NCBI GenBank assembly: GCA_034401795.1
Contig: CM067372.1
Span: forward strand, 20,865,207 to 20,929,206
From: Chaetoderma sp. LZ-2023a
Taxonomy: Eukaryota > Mollusca > Caudofoveata > Chaetodermatida > Chaetodermatidae
Direction: 5' to 3'
Length of the DNA stretch: 64,000 nucleotides
Shown here in pieces: positions 34,094-46,289 of this stretch (positions are counted from its first letter, which is position 1; each line of letters starts with the position of its first letter). The position numbers and the translations under genes were made by a program. Under the pieces are notes generated by a model. The model had not been told where the DNA came from. It did no database searches and saw only the letters and a list, made by a program, of their open reading frames with translations.

Positions 34094-34762
34094 GAAAAGT
34101 ATGCTCATAGGAACAATCTACTTAATATGCTCACAAACTGTGATTCAGTTTCATGCTTGTCGGGAATTTGTAGTGAAATGAGATTTTTCTTATCAGAATT
34201 ACTATGATCAAATTAATTAATTGAATTTGTATGTAATTAGTGAACAAACATTTAATCAGATCTTGATTATATACTATTTACCTGAAGGATAACTAACATG
34301 CCATTGCAAAACTCTTGATGAAAAATTCAAATTATTCAATCTCGATTTGAGTTAGAAATGTACCACTGCCCAGATGACTGGCTCTGTAGAAGATTTAATC
34401 TGTGAGGTTAATTGTAGAGTTTGTTTTCTGCAGATCAAACTTTGTTTCATGAGTTGATGTGAAATTTGAATCAACTGATAGCGTTTATTATCTTTTGCAT
34501 ATTCCGGCATTAGCTTTTAGCCATCTGTGCATGTCATTCTAGTCCATCTTATTCAACCGTTCGTGAGTAAATTTGTATTTTTTTACATTTAATTTAAATT
34601 AAATTATTGAATAACTTAAACAGCATGAGTATATCTTGTATGGTTTTGGTAAGTATTCAGACACGTAGACAATGGGAATAATGTGCAAACTGAAATCTAG
34701 TACAAGCTCCCATCATCAGAGGCCAGGCACTGCTTTCTATATCTATAAACTTAAAATGCCAC

Positions 34763-34999
34763 AACCCTTTAACACAAATATCAGCCAAAAACGGCTTCTG
34801 CAGTGGCCTTGAGAAATGTCCATTTGCAGATCAAGAGAAGACTATTTTTGAAAATTTACCACTGGAATGACTGGCTCGATAGCCGAGCCAGTCATTCCAG
34901 TGGTAAATTTTCAAAAATAGTCTTCTCTTGGTCTGCAAATGGACATTTTCTATGAGAAAATTTAGATTTTCTTGAACAACTTTGAGTTTTAAAGGGTTA
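34763..34999. repeat. Foldback element, family 1, complete
   Basis: Runs from AACCCTTTAACAC to TTTAAAGGGTT. The central ~160 bases are an almost perfect palindrome meeting at GGCTCGATAGCCGAGCC. It has no coding capacity and resembles a MITE. Confidence 0.88.
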
Positions 35000-35109
35000 A
35001 TAATCATACAAAGCATTCTCACTTAAGCTAACCTGTTTCCAAAATAAACACAGAAACATCTTCGATAGTAAGAAATGTTTGCTTGAATATTTGGAACAGA
35101 TTAGGATCT

Positions 35110-35225
35110 GCAGAACCCTCTCAGCGATGAATTCCCGGAATGTCATTTCCAGGGCAACCACACAGGAAAATTGTTTAATATTTTGAACTTAATTTGACTG
35201 GAAGCCATTACTGCCTGAGGTTGTA
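35110..35225. repeat. Foldback family 2, half copy
   Basis: Contains CGATGAATTCCCGGAATGTC and AATTTGACTGGAAGCC but lacks the opposite arm. Confidence 0.6.
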
Positions 35226-35427
35226 TTTTGTTTTGGAAAGATATTAATTTATTTCTGTATTTCTGAGCTGTACTTTCAGTCTAATCACGGAGATCAATTT
35301 AAATATATCTTAGCACATGATAACATTCCTAGATGTAGATCCATATTTAGTTTTGGTGATAATTTTGGAGTCATTGTTGTATGGAAGCTGTTGAACTTTA
35401 TGACGGAGATTCAACAACATTGTGACT

Positions 35428-35750
35428 AAAATGTTCTCCAGTCATTCCAGTGATACATTTTCGAACAGGCTTATTTTGGCATGCGAATGAAAATTCTTTG
35501 AGCAAAAATTTAATTCTTGAAAAAATCTTCTGGTCACTAATGCGTTAAAATTTTATTTGTGAACTTTAGCGAAAGTCGGCCAAGAACTGCTTGTGTAGTG
35601 GTCTTGCGATATGCGAATTTGCAGATCAAGAGGAGACTATTTTAGAAAATACCGCTGGATTACCACTGTAATGACTTTCTCATCGTCCGCAAATAGACAT
35701 TTTCTCAAAAATTCAAATTTTCTTGAATAAATTTGTGTGTTACAGGTCGA
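35428..35750. repeat. Foldback family 1, two degenerate pieces
   Basis: 35428-35547 resembles the right arm, and 35560-35750 is a shortened full copy with GGCCAAGAACTGCTT, GATCAAGAGGAGACTATTTT and the complementary right arm. 35751-36414 contains no gene. Confidence 0.6.
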
Positions 35751-36414
35751 GGAGAGAAATAGAGAATGTTTTGTATAATTTACATGTGTGTCAGTATTGT
35801 GTGTATCTTAGCTGCTGTTGCATGCCAATCATTCACTCATGTACCTCCTGCATAAACTCTTACTAATCCTAATTAGTTCTACCTTTGCTCATATCCATGA
35901 CAACCGTCACCTGGCAATCACACAGGACTGGGAACTGTTTGTGTGTCTTCCAAGGCTTTGAATGGTTCTTTCTAGACCGCATGCACTTGACCATACCTAA
36001 GGTTTGTGCATGGCATGGACAATTAGAATTTTGGCATTAAATCAAAATTTGTTGAGAAATTGTTCGCTTTTGACGTTTGCATCACAAGTATTCAGCAATA
36101 ATTAATGTTATATGGTCATATCCAGTAATTAATTAATTAGCTAAGTAGTGATATGTAATTTCTTATGATTAATCATATGTTAGGTGTAGCTTAGTACTAA
36201 ACATTGCATTCATAGCAATATTTCCTTTTTGATATTATTGTTAATAGCAAATCAATCAAGTTTACCTCAAAATAGCCATTTTAACCCTAGGTGTAAGGTT
36301 CCTGAACATTAAAATTGAATTTAATTTGACTGGAGAATAGATCTCAGTCAGATTAATTTCAAAATATTCTTTGTGCAGTAGCTGATGAGTTTGTTACTCG
36401 TTCGTGGTATCATT

Positions 36415-36562
36415 GTTAACCCTATAACACTCATATCAGTCAAAAACGGCTTCTGCTGTGGTTTTGAGAAATGTGCAAATGCAGACCAAGAGAAGACCAA
36501 ATTCTGAAAATTTACCACTGGAATGACTGGCTCACTAAAGCTGCTGGGGCTAACAAATCAGT

Positions 36563-36600
<38 letters not shown>

Positions 36601-36753
36601 AGATTATTGTAGAAAATTAATCTCTCGAATGTTTATTTCGATTATCGAGCCAGTCATTTCAGTGCTAAATTCTCAAAAATATTCTTCTCTTAGTCTGTAA
36701 ATGGACATTCCTCAAGACCACCGTAGCAACCATTTTTGACTGGCGTGACAACT
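36415..36753. repeat. Foldback family 1 with (AT)n insertion
   Basis: The arms are as in the complete copy, starting CCCTATAACACTCATATCAG. Extra sequence including (AT)n at 36569-36597 lies between the arms. Confidence 0.75.
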
Positions 36754-36889
36754 AAATGCCAAATGTTGCTTAAATGTTATGCGATATTGTTTCAAGCTTT
36801 GTGTGTTTCACAATTATTTTGCGTCTTGCTTGCTAAATCATATGATGAAATTATATCAATACTATCTGACTGCTGCAAACCACTGAGAA

Positions 36890-37030
36890 TAAGTTCAATG
36901 GGCAATAACACTGGCCCTGCTGAATATTTTGAAAATAATTTGACTGAAAGTTGTCGGTGGCTTAGCCACCGATAACTTTCAGTCAGATTGTTTTCAAAAT
37001 ATTCAGCATATCCAAAGTTAAATGCCCATG
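36890..37030. repeat. Foldback family 2, strong hairpin
   Basis: 36919-37007 is a near-perfect hairpin: GCTGAATATTTTGAAAATAA and its complement enclose CGGTGGCTTAGCCACCG. It lies about 200 bases before the acceptor of the last host exon. Confidence 0.85.
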
Positions 37031-37203
37031 GTGGAAAATGTAGTCTGCAGAAACTCGGTATGCAGAAGGTTATATGTAATATTAATGAAGATGATAAATA
37101 GCAGTCTATTAGTATTAAGGGATAAATTTGGAAGGTTTGATTTATGATTCATACTACTTAGCTTCTTAGTATTCTGCAACTAATGTTTGTTTCCCATTTT
37201 CAG

Positions 37204-37579
37204 GGAAAACGGTGAGCCACGAGAATCCAGAGATCGCCCTCCACACAAACATCGGGAGCCGAGGAATGGGCGTGACCCGAGAGACGAGCGTGAGCCGAGA
37301 GGACGACGTGAACCCGGAGAACATAGAAACTATCCGAGAGGCGATGACCATGGCGATGACCGTGGCAGACATGAGTATGAACATCGTGAGCCACCGCGTG
37401 GACCATCACGTCGGCCACCTCCCGATAACAGGTATGCGGACAAGTACGCCGATGACGCACCACCAAGGTATACAAGGGAAGTTGAGCAACCAGTTGTTGT
37501 TCCAGGTCATCCACATCGTCAGTATGAGCCTCGTAGTTTGCGATTATCTAGCGAAGACCCGCAGGATAGCGCTGTCTAG
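37204..37579 (+). CDS. Host gene, last exon: Arg/Asp/Pro-rich tail
   Basis: A TTTCCCATTTTCAG acceptor precedes it. The frame matched to the upstream small exons reads ENGEPRESRDRPPHKH, then many EPR, RGD and RRE words, then RYADKYADDAPPRY, and ends DSAV with TAG at 37577-37579. It is low-complexity and charged, so probably disordered. The final S-A-V fits a class I PDZ-domain ligand. A second frame (37212-37640) is also open across the exon, but its content is less biased. No poly(A) signal was pinned down downstream. The gene's 5' exons are not seen. Confidence 0.6.
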
Positions 37580-37964
37580 TGTGTGTGTGTGGAATAATAA
37601 CATAATCCTTGTAGTGCTGGAGACGAGCCTCAGAGTATAAAACTGGTGTTTATTTTGAAAATTGTGCTGCTGATAGCTGTTGCTGATATAGACAGGAGCA
37701 ACACAAGTATCAACATTTACACCAGTTATCATATTAAAGGCATCTGGGGTTGCATTTGGCGTAAGCACAACTTACGCTCACACCTAACTACCCACAACTA
37801 TTTTGAAGAACTTACTAGACTGTATTCACAAAAATGTGATTAACTGTTCATCTAACATAGGTTACTACAGACTGATATGTTTTGTACATGTATGTCCTAG
37901 TTATGCCTCTTATAGGGCCTATAAGCCCTTTTCATGAATACAATCCTTGGATACCCAGGGACCC

Positions 37965-38175
37965 ATTTAATACCCAAGCCAGCCAAAAATGGATTTCTAC
38001 AGTAGTCTTGGAAAATGTCAATTTGCAGACCGAAAGGCGACTATTTTTGAAAATTTACCACTGGAATGACCGATTACTGAAAAATTTTCAAAAAAAGTTT
38101 TCTCCTGGTCTGCAAATGGAAATAATCTTTGAGAAAATTGAAATCTTCCTAAAACGAATTTGATGGTTAAAGAGT
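37965..38175. repeat. Foldback family 1
   Basis: The left arm AAAAATGGATTTCTACAGTAG to ACCACTGGAATGAC and a shortened right arm ending GGTTAAAGAGTG. The stretch 37580-37964 is presumed host 3' UTR or flank with no further gene. Confidence 0.7.
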
Positions 38176-38569
38176 GAATAGTCCTTGTATACAGACCTCA
38201 CGGTACCTATACATTGGATCTTGTTTTAGGAGCCAGAGAATAATGAATGTTGTTTGAAAATGTCTCTGCAAATGCTGTTGCAATCATAGACAGCAACAGT
38301 TTTCCACAAAAACCTTTCCAGAGTGAGTGGCAGTTATTCATCTAAAGGTCATTGACTACTGAATAATTCAACCATACATGGGCTCAATGTGTTACATATC
38401 ACAGTCCTCAGTCTTTACAGTTTTCAAATGAAAGTGAAAATGCAGACAAATAATTTATAAATCGGCAAATTATTTCCACATACATTTACCATAGATAAAT
38501 TTATGTATATAATAGCATATTTTTTCAATTTATCTCAATACAGTGTATATATTATATTATACATAAAAC

Positions 38570-39045
38570 ATTTTAATCCTTTCAAGACTAAGATGGTACA
38601 TACTGTGATCTTGAGTAATGTCCTTTTACAGGCCAAGAGATTATTATTATTTTTGAAATTTTACCACTAATGACTGGCTCGATAACCGAGCCAGTCATTC
38701 AAGTCATAAATTTCCAAAAAAATATCTCTTGTCCTGCAAATTAACATTTATAATAAGAAAATTTAAATTTCATTAATCATATTTCGTCATTAATGCTCTT
38801 CATTTTCTAATTACCTGTGAGTAAGCAGGGGCACATTCAACTTTGATTAGGAAATACTTCAAGAAATGTGACCAATTTCAAAAATGTTTTCTGCAGTGGT
38901 TTTGAGAATTATCCATCTCCAGGCCAAGAGAATACATTTTTTTGAAAAATTGCCACTAATGACTGGCTCGACAATATAGCCAGTTATTCCAGTGATAAGT
39001 TTTCAAAAAACCTTTAATCTCTAAATGGACATTGCCTAGCTGAGA
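38570..39045. repeat. Foldback family 1, two adjacent degenerate copies
   Basis: 38570-38800 keeps the central ACTGGCTCGATAACCGAGCCAG palindrome. 38850-39045 is more decayed (GACTGGCTCGACAATATAGCC). No gene. Confidence 0.7.
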
Positions 39046-39162
39046 ATAATTATGTATTATCTTGACCAATAGTCACCATAAAAGAGGTAAGATATTACTG
39101 ACATCAATTAACTATACATCTGTTTTCTGTATGACATCACTCTGTCCACTCATACCTGCTGA

Positions 39163-41130
39163 TTGTCATGTCAGTTCGTGTGATGTCCGCTGAAGCAACG
39201 TCAGTTGATGTGACATCCGCTGCAGCAGTGACAGTTAATGTGACATCCGCTGAAGTAACATCAGTTGATGTGACATCTGTTGACATGATGTCAGTTGAAG
39301 TCATGTCAGTTGATTTAATGCCAGTTGAAGTTATGTCCATTGATTTGATATCAGTTGAAGTCATGTCAGTTGGATTGATGTCAGTTAGATTGATATCAGT
39401 TGATCTTATGTCAGTTGATCTTATGTCAGTGGATCTGATGTCAGTTAATCTGATATTAGTTGATCTTTGTCAGTTGGATTGATGTCAGTTGGATTGATGT
39501 CAGTTGGATTGATGTCAGTTGGATTGATGTCAGTTGGGTTGATGTCAGTTGGGTTGATGTCAGTTGGGTTGATGTCAGTTGGGTTGATGTCAGTTGGTTT
39601 GATGTCAGTTGGGTTGATGTCAGTTGGATTGATGTCAGTTGGATTGATGTCAGTTGGATTGATGTCATTTGATCTGATGTCAGTTGGATTGATGTCATTT
39701 GATCTGATGTCAGTTGGATTGATGTCAGTTGATCTGCTGTCAGTTGGATTGGTGTTATATTGATTGGTGTCAGATGGATTGATGTCAAATGGGTTAATGT
39801 TAGTTGGATTGATGTCAGTTGATCTGATGTCAGTTAGATTGATGTCAGTTGATCTTTGTCAGTTGGATTGATGTCAGTTGATTTGATGTCAGTTGGATTG
39901 ATGTCAGTTGATCTGATGTCATTTGGATTGATGCCAGTTGATCTGATGTCAGTTGGATTGATGTCAGTTGATCTGCTGTCAGTTGGATTGGTGTCAGATG
40001 GATTGATGTCAGTTGATCTTTGTCAGTTGGATTGGTGTCAGTTGGATTGATGTCACTTTGATTGGTGTCAGTTGGATTGATTTTAGTTGGATTGGTGTCA
40101 GTTGGATTAATGTCAGTTGGATTAATGTCAGTTGGATTGGTGTCAGTTGGATTGGTGTCAGTTGAATTGGTGTCAGTTGGATTAATGTTAGTTGGATTGA
40201 TGTCAGTCGATTGATGTCAGTCGATCTTTGTCAGTTGGATTGATGTCAGTTGGATTGATGTCAGTTGGATTGATGTCACTTTGATTGGTGTCAGTTGGAT
40301 TAATGTCAGTTGGATTGATGTCAGTTGGATTGATGTCAGTTGGATTGGTGTCACTTGGATTGATGTCACTTGGATTGATGTCACTTTGATTGGTGTCAGT
40401 TGGATTAATGTCAGTTGGATTGATGTCAGTTGGGTTGATGTCAGTTGGGTTGATGTCAGTTGGTTTGATGTCAGTTGGTTTGATGTCAGTTGGTTTGATG
40501 TCAGTTGGATTGATGTCAGTTGGATTGATGTCAGTTGATCTGATGTCAGTTGATCTGATGTCAGTTGATCTGATGTCAGTTGGATTGATGTCAGTTGATC
40601 TGCTGTCAGTTGGATTGGTGTTAGATTGATTGGTGTCAGATGGATTGATGTCAAATGGATTAATGTTAGTTGGATTGATGTCAGTTGGATTGATGTCAGT
40701 TGATCTTTGTCAGTTGGATTGATGCCAGTTGGATTGATGTCAGTTGATTTGATGTCAGTTGGATTGATGTCAGTTGATCTGCTGTCAGTTGGATTGGTGT
40801 CAGATGGATTAATGTCAGTTGGATTGGTGTCAGTTGGATTGATGTCACTTGGATTGGTGTCAGTTGGATTGATGTCAGTTGGATTGGTGTCAGTTGGGTT
40901 AATGTCAGTTGGATTGGTGTCAGTTGGATTGGTGTCAGTTGGATTGGTGTCAGTTGGATTGGTGTCAGTTGAATTAATGTCAGTTGGATTGATGTCAGTT
41001 GATCTTTGTCAGTTGGATTGATGTCACTTGGATTGATGTCACTTGGATTGATGTCACTTTGATTGGTGTCAGTTGGATTAATGTCAGTTGGATTGATGTC
41101 AGTTGGATTGATGTCAGTTGGATTGATGTT
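39163..41130. repeat. 15-bp satellite, about 2 kb
   Basis: The core unit is TTGGATTGATGTCAG, with point variants (GATCTGATG, GGTTGATG, GATTGGTG) and occasional phase breaks at TGATCTTTGTCAG. Because 15 is a multiple of three and the unit lacks stops in several frames, long pentapeptide-repeat ORFs appear on both strands. They are not evidence of a gene. Confidence 0.96.
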
Positions 41131-41454
41131 TTGTATAACATAACAAGAGTATAACATTTGGTGTATGTACATAGTTACCCAAATCTTCACGCCAAATGAG
41201 ACCAGACTGACCGTCTTAGATGTATATATACATATCATTATTCATTGTTATATAACGGCGCACTATGCCCCCTACTGCTATATCTGTACATATAGATCTA
41301 TGGCATACATCGCTATGTAAATATTTTTTTCATTTTAATAATGCTTGTCATATGCTAAAAGGGAAATAACTCTTACTTTTAAAATAGACAATAATTAGAA
41401 TGTTAAAATGTTAAATTGACAAGTCTCACAAAGACTGCTGGCTTAAATAGGACT

Positions 41455-41625
41455 TTAACCATTTCACTGATGAATTTGCCATGTCTCATTTTTAAGGCAC
41501 CACGACAGGAAAACTGTTGAATATTTTGAAATTAATTTGACTCCCAGTCAAATTAATTTCAAAATATTCAACAGAATAAGTTTACTATCATAAAGAGTAT
41601 ACTTTTTCATGGATTTATTGCTGAA
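41455..41625. repeat. Foldback family 2
   Basis: Contains TTTCACTGATGAATTTGCCA and the hairpin GAATATTTTGAAATTAATTTG with its complement. 41131-41454 and 41626-42130 hold no gene. Confidence 0.8.
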
Positions 41626-42129
41626 AGCGTTAAATGTCTAATGGAATAATGGCGACAAATGCCCATTGATGCATTGTATGTTGAGAAACTGTTTTAGAAG
41701 ACATGGCCCAGGACGACTTCCTTTGTAACAAGCTCTATTGCTGAACCAGTCATTCACAGTACAAGTATTTCTAAATTATCTTGGCAGGTACATAAATGTT
41801 TTCTCTAACAGACTATAAATATCCGTGACCAATATTTTTCATTCAATCTGGCAAGTTATTATAAAAAAATTTTTCTTGTCTAAATGCTATTTTCTCTAAA
41901 CAAGAGTTATCTCCCTTAATGATTGACGTACCAGTAAAGGGTATTGGTTGTAGACACTCGATTCATATTGAGTGGAATATTTTTTATTAAATCCTTTTTA
42001 CGCCAATTTTAACAGATCATTCCATTGCTATAAAAGAAATAAAATGAAAACCATATTTTTTATGTAGAATTTAAATAAACAATTCTTTTTTCATACACAC
42101 ATAATACCATGTCTATGATGATTTACATG

Positions 42130-42680
42130 TGTGGCCATTATCCAGGACAGGCCTTGTGTTGTGTGATTGCCTGGGTGTTTGTGTGGGTGTCTGGGTGTTT
42201 GTGTGGGTACCTGGGTGTTTGTGTGGGTTCCTGGGTGTTTGTGTGATTGCCTGGGTGTTTGTGTGGGTGCCTGGGTGTTTTTATGGGTCCCTGGGTGTTT
42301 GTATGGGTGCCTGTGTGGTCTTCCTAGCAATTCTCCAGGACAAGCCTTGTGTTGTGTTGATGCCTGCGTGGTTGTGAGAGTGAATGGGTGGTCTTCATAG
42401 CAATTCATCAGGACACGCTTTGTGTTGTGTCATTGCCTAGGTGGGTGTCTGCGTGGTCTGCATAGCAATTCTCCAGGACAAGCTTTGTGTTGTGTGGATG
42501 GTTGTGCGGGTGCCTGGGTGGTTGTGCGGGTGCCTGGGTGGGTTTGAATGCCTGAGTTGTCTCCATAGCAATTCTCCAGGACAAGCTTTACACTGTGTTG
42601 GTGTCTGGGTGGTTATGTGGGTGCCTGGGTGCCTGTGTGGGTGCCTGGGTGGTTGTGCGGGTGCCTGAGTGATCTCCATG
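42130..42680. repeat. GT-rich minisatellite, CCTGGGTGTTTGTGTGGGTG type
   Basis: An 18-20-bp unit is nested in a larger repeat marked by AGCAATTCTCCAGGACAAGC (about 42329, 42465, 42569). Coding-looking Cys/Val/Trp or His/Pro/Thr ORFs are products of the repeat. 42681-43057 has no gene. Confidence 0.88.
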
Positions 42681-43057
42681 GTAATTGTCTACATTTTTGC
42701 AGGCTAAAGTGTTAGATGATGTGTGAAACAAATTTAAACTGGAATCCTCAAAACAAGCTTATTTCAGTTAAATCTGATGCAATATATTCATCAACTATTC
42801 CGTGATCGAATTGCTTAAATATAATCAACAGAATGTTTATTGCCTCATAAATTCATCAAAGACAACATTTGACCACTCCTGGCGAACATTTTATCTTCAT
42901 GACAGAGATCTATGGCATTGTGATTGTGACATCAGCTAACAAGTGATGTAATTGATTACGACTTCACATACTTGAGTGACAGATCAGATTCCTCCATCAA
43001 TCCTGGTGTTGAAAGGTCAAATGTCACGGTTGTGGTGGCTCAGTGACACAATTCTGT

Positions 43058-43229
43058 TTCTCCTTCGATCAATACTCACCATTCTGTTACTTCTGATATA
43101 CAGCTGGCCTTGACAGCGGCTCTAGGATTATAGACTTAGAAAGCTTTACCGACTCCTGGGAACCGGGTACTCGGCTCCCAACTGCCGAGTACCCGTTTAC
43201 CATAGAGCTCATTCTTGTTTGCATAGCAA
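43058..43229 (+). repeat. DIRS C left inverted terminal repeat
   Basis: Starts TCTCCTTCGATC. From 43070 (CAATACTCACC) to GCATAGC it is the inverse of 49990-50146, including a small internal palindrome GGTACTCGGC/GCCGAGTACC. The left-only extension CTCCTTCGAT appears in reverse complement in the internal complementary region. Confidence 0.92.
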
Positions 43230-44138
43230 CAAGAGCAATACATGCTTTTTGCATTAAGGATTTAGTGGTTTTTTTGTGAAACAAAAGATCTAAGTCTTTA
43301 ATTTGTGATAGTTTGTGTGTTCGTGAAAGGATTAACTAAGGACTATGGAGCATACCGCTGAAGATAACCAGGTTGTATCGTTCTTTATTATCCATAGTTA
43401 AAAGACTTAGGTCTCTAAATTTCGTTGTGTCGCATGTTCCAATTTCTGACCCCATAGAATCTGGGACGTGTGCTAACAACGATATATGCCAGACGATCGC
43501 CTTCTTTAAACCCCAACAGGCGATCGGCAGATATGAAAATAGGTGTTTGCTACGGTATTTCTAACACGAATATCGGCTGACGTCGTTCTCCGTAGAATCC
43601 GAGCGGGTGACGTCACACCCGGTCGCTCGGATGTTTGTGAAGAAAATTTTTTTTCATTAATTCGCGCATCTTGTTCTGGGTGCTGCGTACTAAAAATGGT
43701 ACCGGAAACTTTAGAATGATCAAGTTTACGTGCGATCACGATCGGTTTGCAATGATCGGTGGTTTCAAAATTCTTGAGTAGATGTGTGGTCTGTGGTTTT
43801 ACCGTGTGAGACAGCAGTTGTTATACATTTTGTTGTTTTCTTCACATATCGTGCTGCGTTCGTTAGGAGTATAATTTATATTGATTAGTAAATATACCCT
43901 GAATGCTATGCGATATGATTCCTGGAGCCGTTACACATCCTGTAGGATCTATTATGGGTGTGTTGTGCCCGCCGCGTACTTGTCGTCATAATCAATGCGA
44001 TCGTTGTTGTAACGTGGCGGGGTGGGCTGCGGGGAGGTTACGGTTAATTTATGAGTCAAAATATTTGAAAATTAATTGTCTGCCTTCCATCCGTGTCTCG
44101 TTCCGCTTGTTTATTGTAGGTTTGTGCTTATTTTATAG
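43230..44138 (+). other. DIRS C leader; likely holds an upstream exon or intron
   Basis: Highly similar to the B leader (25168-26072) and recognisable in D. It contains a 95-codon frame (43903-44190) that ends overlapping the Gag ATG (TAATG), a pattern also present in B. In D the equivalent frame is shifted near its end. A pyrimidine-rich stretch ending TTATTTTATAG at 44138 looks like a 3' splice site just before the conserved Gag Cys/His frame. Confidence 0.5.
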
Positions 44139-46272
44139 GCCAAGCCAGCCCCGCCATCATGTGACAACTGCCATAAGTTTGTCCGTGTAATGTTCAAGGA
44201 CCATGTCTGTTTTAGGTGTGCCCTGTGTAATATAGATCATAGGTGTAATGTTTGTGCAGTGTGGTCCGTCGAAACGATGGTTAAGTTCCTTGCCCAGAAG
44301 GACTTGGCTGTGTCTGACGCGGGGTCAGGCGGTCCGAGAGGAAATCGTGGAGCGCCCGGTTCGGCCGGTGGGGGTGCTCCACGTCCCCAGCTGGAGGTGG
44401 CGGAGATGGCACCGCCGGCGTGGTTTGGTCCGGCTATGCAGGGTTTTCTGCATAGCGTTCTGCCCACGCTGGTGTCGTCCCTGCTACCAAAGGTTGGGGG
44501 GCAGTTTCTCCCCATGCCTGGTACGGATCCTGTCCTCAGACAGGATTCTGGACTGGTTACCGAGGGGGGCCGTCTCGTACGGCCCCCTGGCTGTCCCGTC
44601 TGGCTTCGGCCAGACGGGTTCTGTCTCTCTGCGGCCACCTCCGGGTGGTCCAGTAGCGGTGGCCGGTCCGTCAGGTGTGGGAGCCGTCCGCTAGGACGGC
44701 TCCACGGTTTATTCGTCTAGTGACGGCCCTTCGGAGTCTGAAGACGATGAGGCCGAGGAGGAGAGGTTGCTGCGGCCCGTGAAGCCGCAGGTGGAGAATA
44801 TGGAGGTTGATTCCGTCCTGGACGGAACCGGCCTCCATTTGTCTGGTTTGGCGCAAGCCAGGTCAGCGGCTCCACCTGCGGCTGAGGCCAATCCGTTACC
44901 GTGCACCGGTTCCGCGTGGCTTGGTTTGTCACCAGCCATCAGGGGAACGGGTGTGCCGGGCCAGGCGTGGTACTCACCTATCTCGCCTGGTCCGGCAGCC
45001 GGACATGGGGTGCCGTTGGCGCCCATGTCCGGCTATGGTTTCGCGACGGTTACGGGTCCGTACGGTTTTCCGTGCGGACCTACCCCATGGACCGGAGTGT
45101 TTCATGGGGTGGCGGCGGAACCGTGTGGTAGCGGAGTGCCTGGCGTGTCAGCCGTGGCTCCTTGCCGGGAGGCCATGGCTGGCAGACCCGTGAGCACGTC
45201 AACGGGTGACGTGTTTGCGGGGGTATCTTCTTCGGAGGTAGATTGGTCTGATGCTCTGGCGTGGCTAGCCAGAGTGGACCCGTCTGTGGTTTCGGCCACG
45301 GCCGATGAAGATGCGCCCCGTCCGTCGGTTGCGTCGATTAGGACGGGGATTTTGCCCGCGGCCCGGATCCAGTCAGTGGGACTGGATCCACGGTTCATTG
45401 ATTTGTTGGATGCTATTTATAGTAAACAACTAATGACCAAGGGTCAGCTCCCTGCGGCCTCCAGGGAGGTGCGGGCAAGATGTCGTATTCTGCGGGGTGA
45501 ATACGACAGGTATGGTGTAGTCCCGTCGGTCACGGAGGATGACCGATGGGTACTGGGCGTCCAGAGTGCCGGGTCGGGTGGTCCCGGTCCGGCACTAGTG
45601 GATAAGGCCCAGGTACACCAGGAAGAAGTCCTGGCCCTATGCGATGAGGGTGTGAGGGCAGCGATGAGCGCTGTCAATCACTCCTATCGTCTACTTCAGT
45701 CGGTGTGGGCTGAAGCGGGGGCAGGCCACCCTGTGCCACCTGTGGCGCTATCGTGCGTTAATGACGGCTTGGTGCTGTCAATGGACGCATTGGCAAGGGT
45801 GCAAGCGCGTGTGACGAAGTCCAGGAGGCAAATGGTCATTGACCATATGCGTCCGGCTACGGCAGTCAGGGAACGTCTTCTTGGGACGCCCCTGACAGGG
45901 CCTAGCATCTTTGGTGGCCAAGCGCGGGCCATCTTAGAGGACACCGTCAGTATTGCGCAGAATCGGTTAGCGGTAAATCTACAGCTAGAGCTAGTGCGGC
46001 AAGCGCACGCACTAGGGGCTGTGGGCAAGCCGCTAACGGGACAGCCTTCAAAGAAACAGAAAAAGCATAAGAGCAAGGCGAAAGCCAGGCCTATTGCGAC
46101 GTCTGTTTCGGCTGGGTTCTCGGAGCCGCCGCCGGCGAAGAAACCCAGGAAGGTTGTAGAGGCGCCTACCCTCCCCAATGTTGCTCCTGACCGCCCTAGA
46201 GGTGGGAAGGGCAAGGGGAAGGGTAAGGGTAAGGCTTCAAAGGGCGGACAGAAGGGGCCGAAGCGTACCTGA
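44139..46272 (+). CDS. DIRS C Gag-like protein
   Basis: Structural, nucleic-acid-binding protein of the element. The frame carries CDNCHKF, VCFRCALC and HRCNVC, a Cys/His cluster consistent with zinc binding, partly upstream of the first ATG at 44190. A Gly/Pro/Val-rich middle, an acidic Ser-rich patch and a DRYGVVPSV block follow. The C-terminus is strongly basic (KKPRKVV, then GKGKGKGKASKGG). One extra G near 44567 shifts the frame; from 44767 it is open for 501 codons. TGA at 46270-46272 sits in the four-base loop of a 7-bp perfect hairpin (46263-46280). Confidence 0.8.
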
Positions 46273-46289
46273 GGGTACGCAAGCTCCCT

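Noticed and set aside
39137-41238. Long pentapeptide-repeat ORFs on both strands
   Set aside because: Produced by the 15-bp satellite; present in several frames and both strands, so not evidence of coding.
42091-42679. His/Pro/Thr-rich and Cys/Val/Trp-rich ORFs
   Set aside because: Both strands of a GT-rich minisatellite.
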